Origin: Salipiger sp. IMCC34102
Lineage (GTDB): Bacteria > Pseudomonadota > Alphaproteobacteria > Rhodobacterales > Rhodobacteraceae
Length of the DNA: 64,000 bases
Assembly (NCBI RefSeq): GCF_004145405.1
Contig: NZ_SELQ01000002.1
Span: 496,001 to 560,000, forward strand
Direction of reading: 5' to 3'
A program made the position numbers and the translations under genes. Within the stretch, counting starts at the first letter, position 1; each line of letters starts with the position of its first letter. Below are positions 62,007 through 64,000 of the stretch, one piece after another. The notes under the pieces are model-generated. The model saw nothing but the letters and a program-made list of their open reading frames with translations, did not search any database and had not been told where the DNA came from.

Positions 62007-63254
62007 ATGACCCTGTTGCAGATCACCTCGCTTCTGATCGTCCTCGCGGGGCTCTTCGGTGCCGTGAACTACCTTTTCCTGCGACTGCCCTCGGCCATCG
62101 GGATCCTCGTCGTCTCGCTGATCGCCTCGCTATTGCTGATGGGACTGGACGCGGTGGTGCCGGGCCTTGGCATTGCGGACGTGGTGCGCTCGCAGGTCAC
62201 GCAGCTGGAATTCTCCGATGCGCTGCTGGAGGGAATGCTGGGCCTGTTGCTCTTTGCCGGGGCGCTGCACGTGAAGACCTCGGACCTGGCGCGGGTCTGG
62301 CCCACGGTCGCGCTGATGGCGACCATGGGGATCGCCCTGTCGACGCTGATCGTGGGCTACGGGTTCAGCTGGCTCACGGGCATGCCGCTTCTGGTGGCGC
62401 TGGTCTTCGGGGCGTTGATCTCGCCCACCGATCCGGTGGCCGTCATGGGCGTGCTGCGTCAGACCAACCTCGCCAAGGCGCTGGAGACGAAGATCGCGGG
62501 CGAAAGCCTGTTCAACGACGGGGTGGGCTACGTGGTCTTCCTCGTCCTCGTGGACCTGGCCTTCGGGGCGGAGGGTCACGGCGACGGCCTGGGCGGGGCG
62601 GTCACGCTTTTCGTGCAGGAAGCGCTGGGCGGGGCGGTGCTGGGCCTCGTTCTGGGGTATCTGACGTTCCGGCTGATGCGCCGGATCGACGACTACAGCC
62701 TGGAGGTTCTGCTGACGCTGGGCCTGGCCTTCGGCGGCTACGAACTGGCGGTCGCCCTGCATTTCTCCGCGCCGATCATGGCGGTCTGCGCCGGGCTCCT
62801 GATCGGCGATATCGGCACCCGCCACGGCATGTCGGAGCAGACGCGCCGCTACGTCGAGGCCTTCTGGAAGCTGGTGGACGAGATCCTGAACGCGGTGCTC
62901 TTCCTGATGATCGGGGTCGAGGTCTTCGCGATCGCCTTCGAGGCGCCTTTCGTGGCCTACGGGGCCGCCGCCATCCTGCTGGCGCTTGCAGCACGGTTCG
63001 CCGCCGTGTCGGTGCCGGTCACGCTTCTGCGGCCTTTCCGAAACTATTCGGGCGGCGTGGTGCGGATCATGACCTGGGGCGGTCTGAAGGGCGGAATCTC
63101 GGTGGCCCTTGCGCTTTCGCTGCCGGACAGCGAATGGAAACCGCTCATCCTGACGGCCACCTACATGGTGGTGATCTTCTCGATCGTCGTGCAGGGCCTG
63201 ACCGTGGGACGCCTGGCCGAAGCCGTCTCGCCCCAACCGGAGTTGCCGGAATGA
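62007..63254 (+). CDS. Na+/H+ antiporter, CPA1 family
   Basis: A 415-residue polytopic transporter with about 12 hydrophobic segments. Family signatures are the transport-site region GALISPTDPVAVMGVLRQ, AGESLFNDGVGYVVFL with the Asn-Asp pair, and TWGGLKGGISVALALSLP near the end. It exchanges Na+ (or K+) for protons across the inner membrane, useful in a marine organism. The start ATG 62007 is preferred over the in-frame TTG at 62001. The stop overlaps the next start (ATGA). Confidence 0.92.
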   Translation: MTLLQITSLLIVLAGLFGAVNYLFLRLPSAIGILVVSLIASLLLMGLDAVVPGLGIADVVRSQVTQLEFSDALLEGMLGLLLFAGALHVKTSDLARVWPTVALMATMGIALSTLIVGYGFSWLTGMPLLVALVFGALISPTDPVAVMGVLRQTNLAKALETKIAGESLFNDGVGYVVFLVLVDLAFGAEGHGDGLGGAVTLFVQEALGGAVLGLVLGYLTFRLMRRIDDYSLEVLLTLGLAFGGYELAVALHFSAPIMAVCAGLLIGDIGTRHGMSEQTRRYVEAFWKLVDEILNAVLFLMIGVEVFAIAFEAPFVAYGAAAILLALAARFAAVSVPVTLLRPFRNYSGGVVRIMTWGGLKGGISVALALSLPDSEWKPLILTATYMVVIFSIVVQGLTVGRLAEAVSPQPELPE

Positions 63255-64000
63255 CCGTCTATGTCGTCTACGACGTCTTCACAGACACGCCCTTCGGGGG
63301 CAACCAGCTTGCGGTGATCCCCGACGGCGAAGGCGTGAAGCCGGAGCTTTTGCAGAAGATCACCGCCGAGTTCAATTTCTCCGAGGCGGTCTTCGTCTAT
63401 CCACCCGACGATCTGCGCCATACGGCGAAGCTGCGGATCTTCACGCCATTGGCCGAGGTGCCCTTCGCCGGGCATCCGCTCATCGGTACCGCCGTGGCGC
63501 TCGCGGCGATGGGCTTCCCCACGGACATGATCCTAGAGACCGGGTCGGGACCCATCCCCTGCACGGTCGAAGGCCGGACCGCCTCCTTCACCGTGGCCAC
63601 CCCCCTGACCCGCCATGCGGAACCGGACCCGGCACTGGTCGCCCGCGCGCTGGGGCTTGCGGAAGGGGACCTCGATCAACTGGGTCATCCCCCGGTGCAG
63701 GCCGACGTCGGATTGCCCTTCACCTTCGTCCGGCTGACCGACCGAGCGGCCCTGTCGCGTGCCTGCGCGGATGTCGCCGCGATGCGCGAGGGGCGCGATC
63801 GCTACCCCGCGGCGATGGATTTCGCCTGCTTTGCCTACGTGCGCGACGGCGACACCGTTCACGCGCGCATGTTCGCACCGCTCGACAACATCCCCGAGGA
63901 TCCCGCCACCGGTAGCGCGAGCGCCGCCCTCGCGGCCCTTCTGCGCGAGCTCGACGGGGCCGACCAGTCCGTCGTGATCCACCAGGGAGAGGACATGGGC
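63251..64000 (+). CDS. PhzF-family isomerase/epimerase, 5' part
   Basis: The first 250 codons of a gene that runs off the right edge. The protein begins MTVYVVYDVFTDTPFGGNQL, the standard PhzF start, and has FNFSEAVFVYPP with the catalytic Glu, RIFTPLAEVPFAGHPLIGTA and DNIPEDPATGSASAALAALL. Members catalyse isomerisations such as that in phenazine synthesis, but most are stand-alone enzymes of unknown substrate. It is coupled to the antiporter gene by a four-base overlap. Confidence 0.93.
   Translation, partial: MTVYVVYDVFTDTPFGGNQLAVIPDGEGVKPELLQKITAEFNFSEAVFVYPPDDLRHTAKLRIFTPLAEVPFAGHPLIGTAVALAAMGFPTDMILETGSGPIPCTVEGRTASFTVATPLTRHAEPDPALVARALGLAEGDLDQLGHPPVQADVGLPFTFVRLTDRAALSRACADVAAMREGRDRYPAAMDFACFAYVRDGDTVHARMFAPLDNIPEDPATGSASAALAALLRELDGADQSVVIHQGEDMG

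Overview
The window is an ordinary-looking stretch of chromosome from a high-GC alphaproteobacterium, most likely a marine or roseobacter-type member of the Rhodobacterales. Three things point there: the gene order (frr-uppS-cdsA-dxr-rseP-bamA-ompH-fabZ-lpxA-lpxI-lpxB; aroB-aroK with xerD; zwf-pgl-pgi), the use of LpxI rather than LpxH, and recurrent families such as FadL-type porins, DUF1206, DUF2254, IalB and NDUFAF6-like squalene synthase homologues. Genes are tightly packed. Many are joined by 1-4 base stop/start overlaps, and GTG and TTG starts are common. I see no insertion sequence, prophage, CRISPR array, plasmid gene or classical defence island.

Layout. 0-3.2 kb: the 5' part of an MttB-family methyltransferase gene (minus strand), then guaA, a small ABM monooxygenase and an EamA transporter. 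3.3-4.8 kb: a FadL-like outer-membrane barrel carrying an unusual Ala/Gln heptad-repeat insert. 4.9-16.3 kb: a long minus-strand run for envelope biogenesis (frr to lpxB) covering undecaprenyl-PP, CDP-diacylglycerol, MEP isoprenoids, site-2 protease, BAM, periplasmic chaperone and lipid A. lpxD is missing from its usual place between ompH and fabZ. 16.5-18.2 kb: a CAP-domain/RTX protein lies, in opposite orientation, between pyrH and frr, which are often neighbours in bacteria. 18.3-20 kb: pyrH and divergent miaA. 20.4-25.9 kb: an orphan Tat-exported solute-binding protein, DUF2254 and DUF1206 membrane proteins, a lytic transglycosylase and ssb.

26-35 kb: aroB-aroK; divergently a small membrane protein, an unknown exported protein, xerD and a CorC/HlyC-like protein; a HerA-like ATPase; and an IalB-family protein preceded by a promoter-hairpin unit that could be a small RNA or attenuator. 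34.6-39.8 kb: an envelope cluster with an L,D-transpeptidase, the relocated lpxD, a dedicated acyl carrier protein and a ketoacyl synthase, divergent from a MepK-like DUF882 peptidase. 39.9-45.2 kb: tRNA-Gly(CCC), RidA, a thioesterase, the Entner-Doudoroff entry genes zwf-pgl-pgi with a LacI-type operator, and an HNH nuclease. 45.3-52.8 kb: an esterase, an AlkA-like glycosylase and the cobalamin genes cobK-cbiD // cobA-cobB, then a major facilitator and a squalene synthase-like protein. 52.8-64 kb: cimA, cysS, a YjbR-like protein, an aminotransferase, a small porin, anmK, tyrS, a GNAT-like protein, a CPA1 antiporter and the 5' part of a PhzF-family gene that runs off the window.

The main theme is the cell envelope: lipid A, peptidoglycan (uppS, L,D-transpeptidase, MepK-like, AnmK, lytic transglycosylase) and outer-membrane proteins. 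The points most worth a second look are the heptad insert in the FadL-like barrel, the CAP-RTX gene between pyrH and frr, the lpxD-ACP-ketoacyl synthase cluster, the recurring intergenic repeat family, the possible small RNA upstream of the IalB gene, and several unannotated membrane microproteins.
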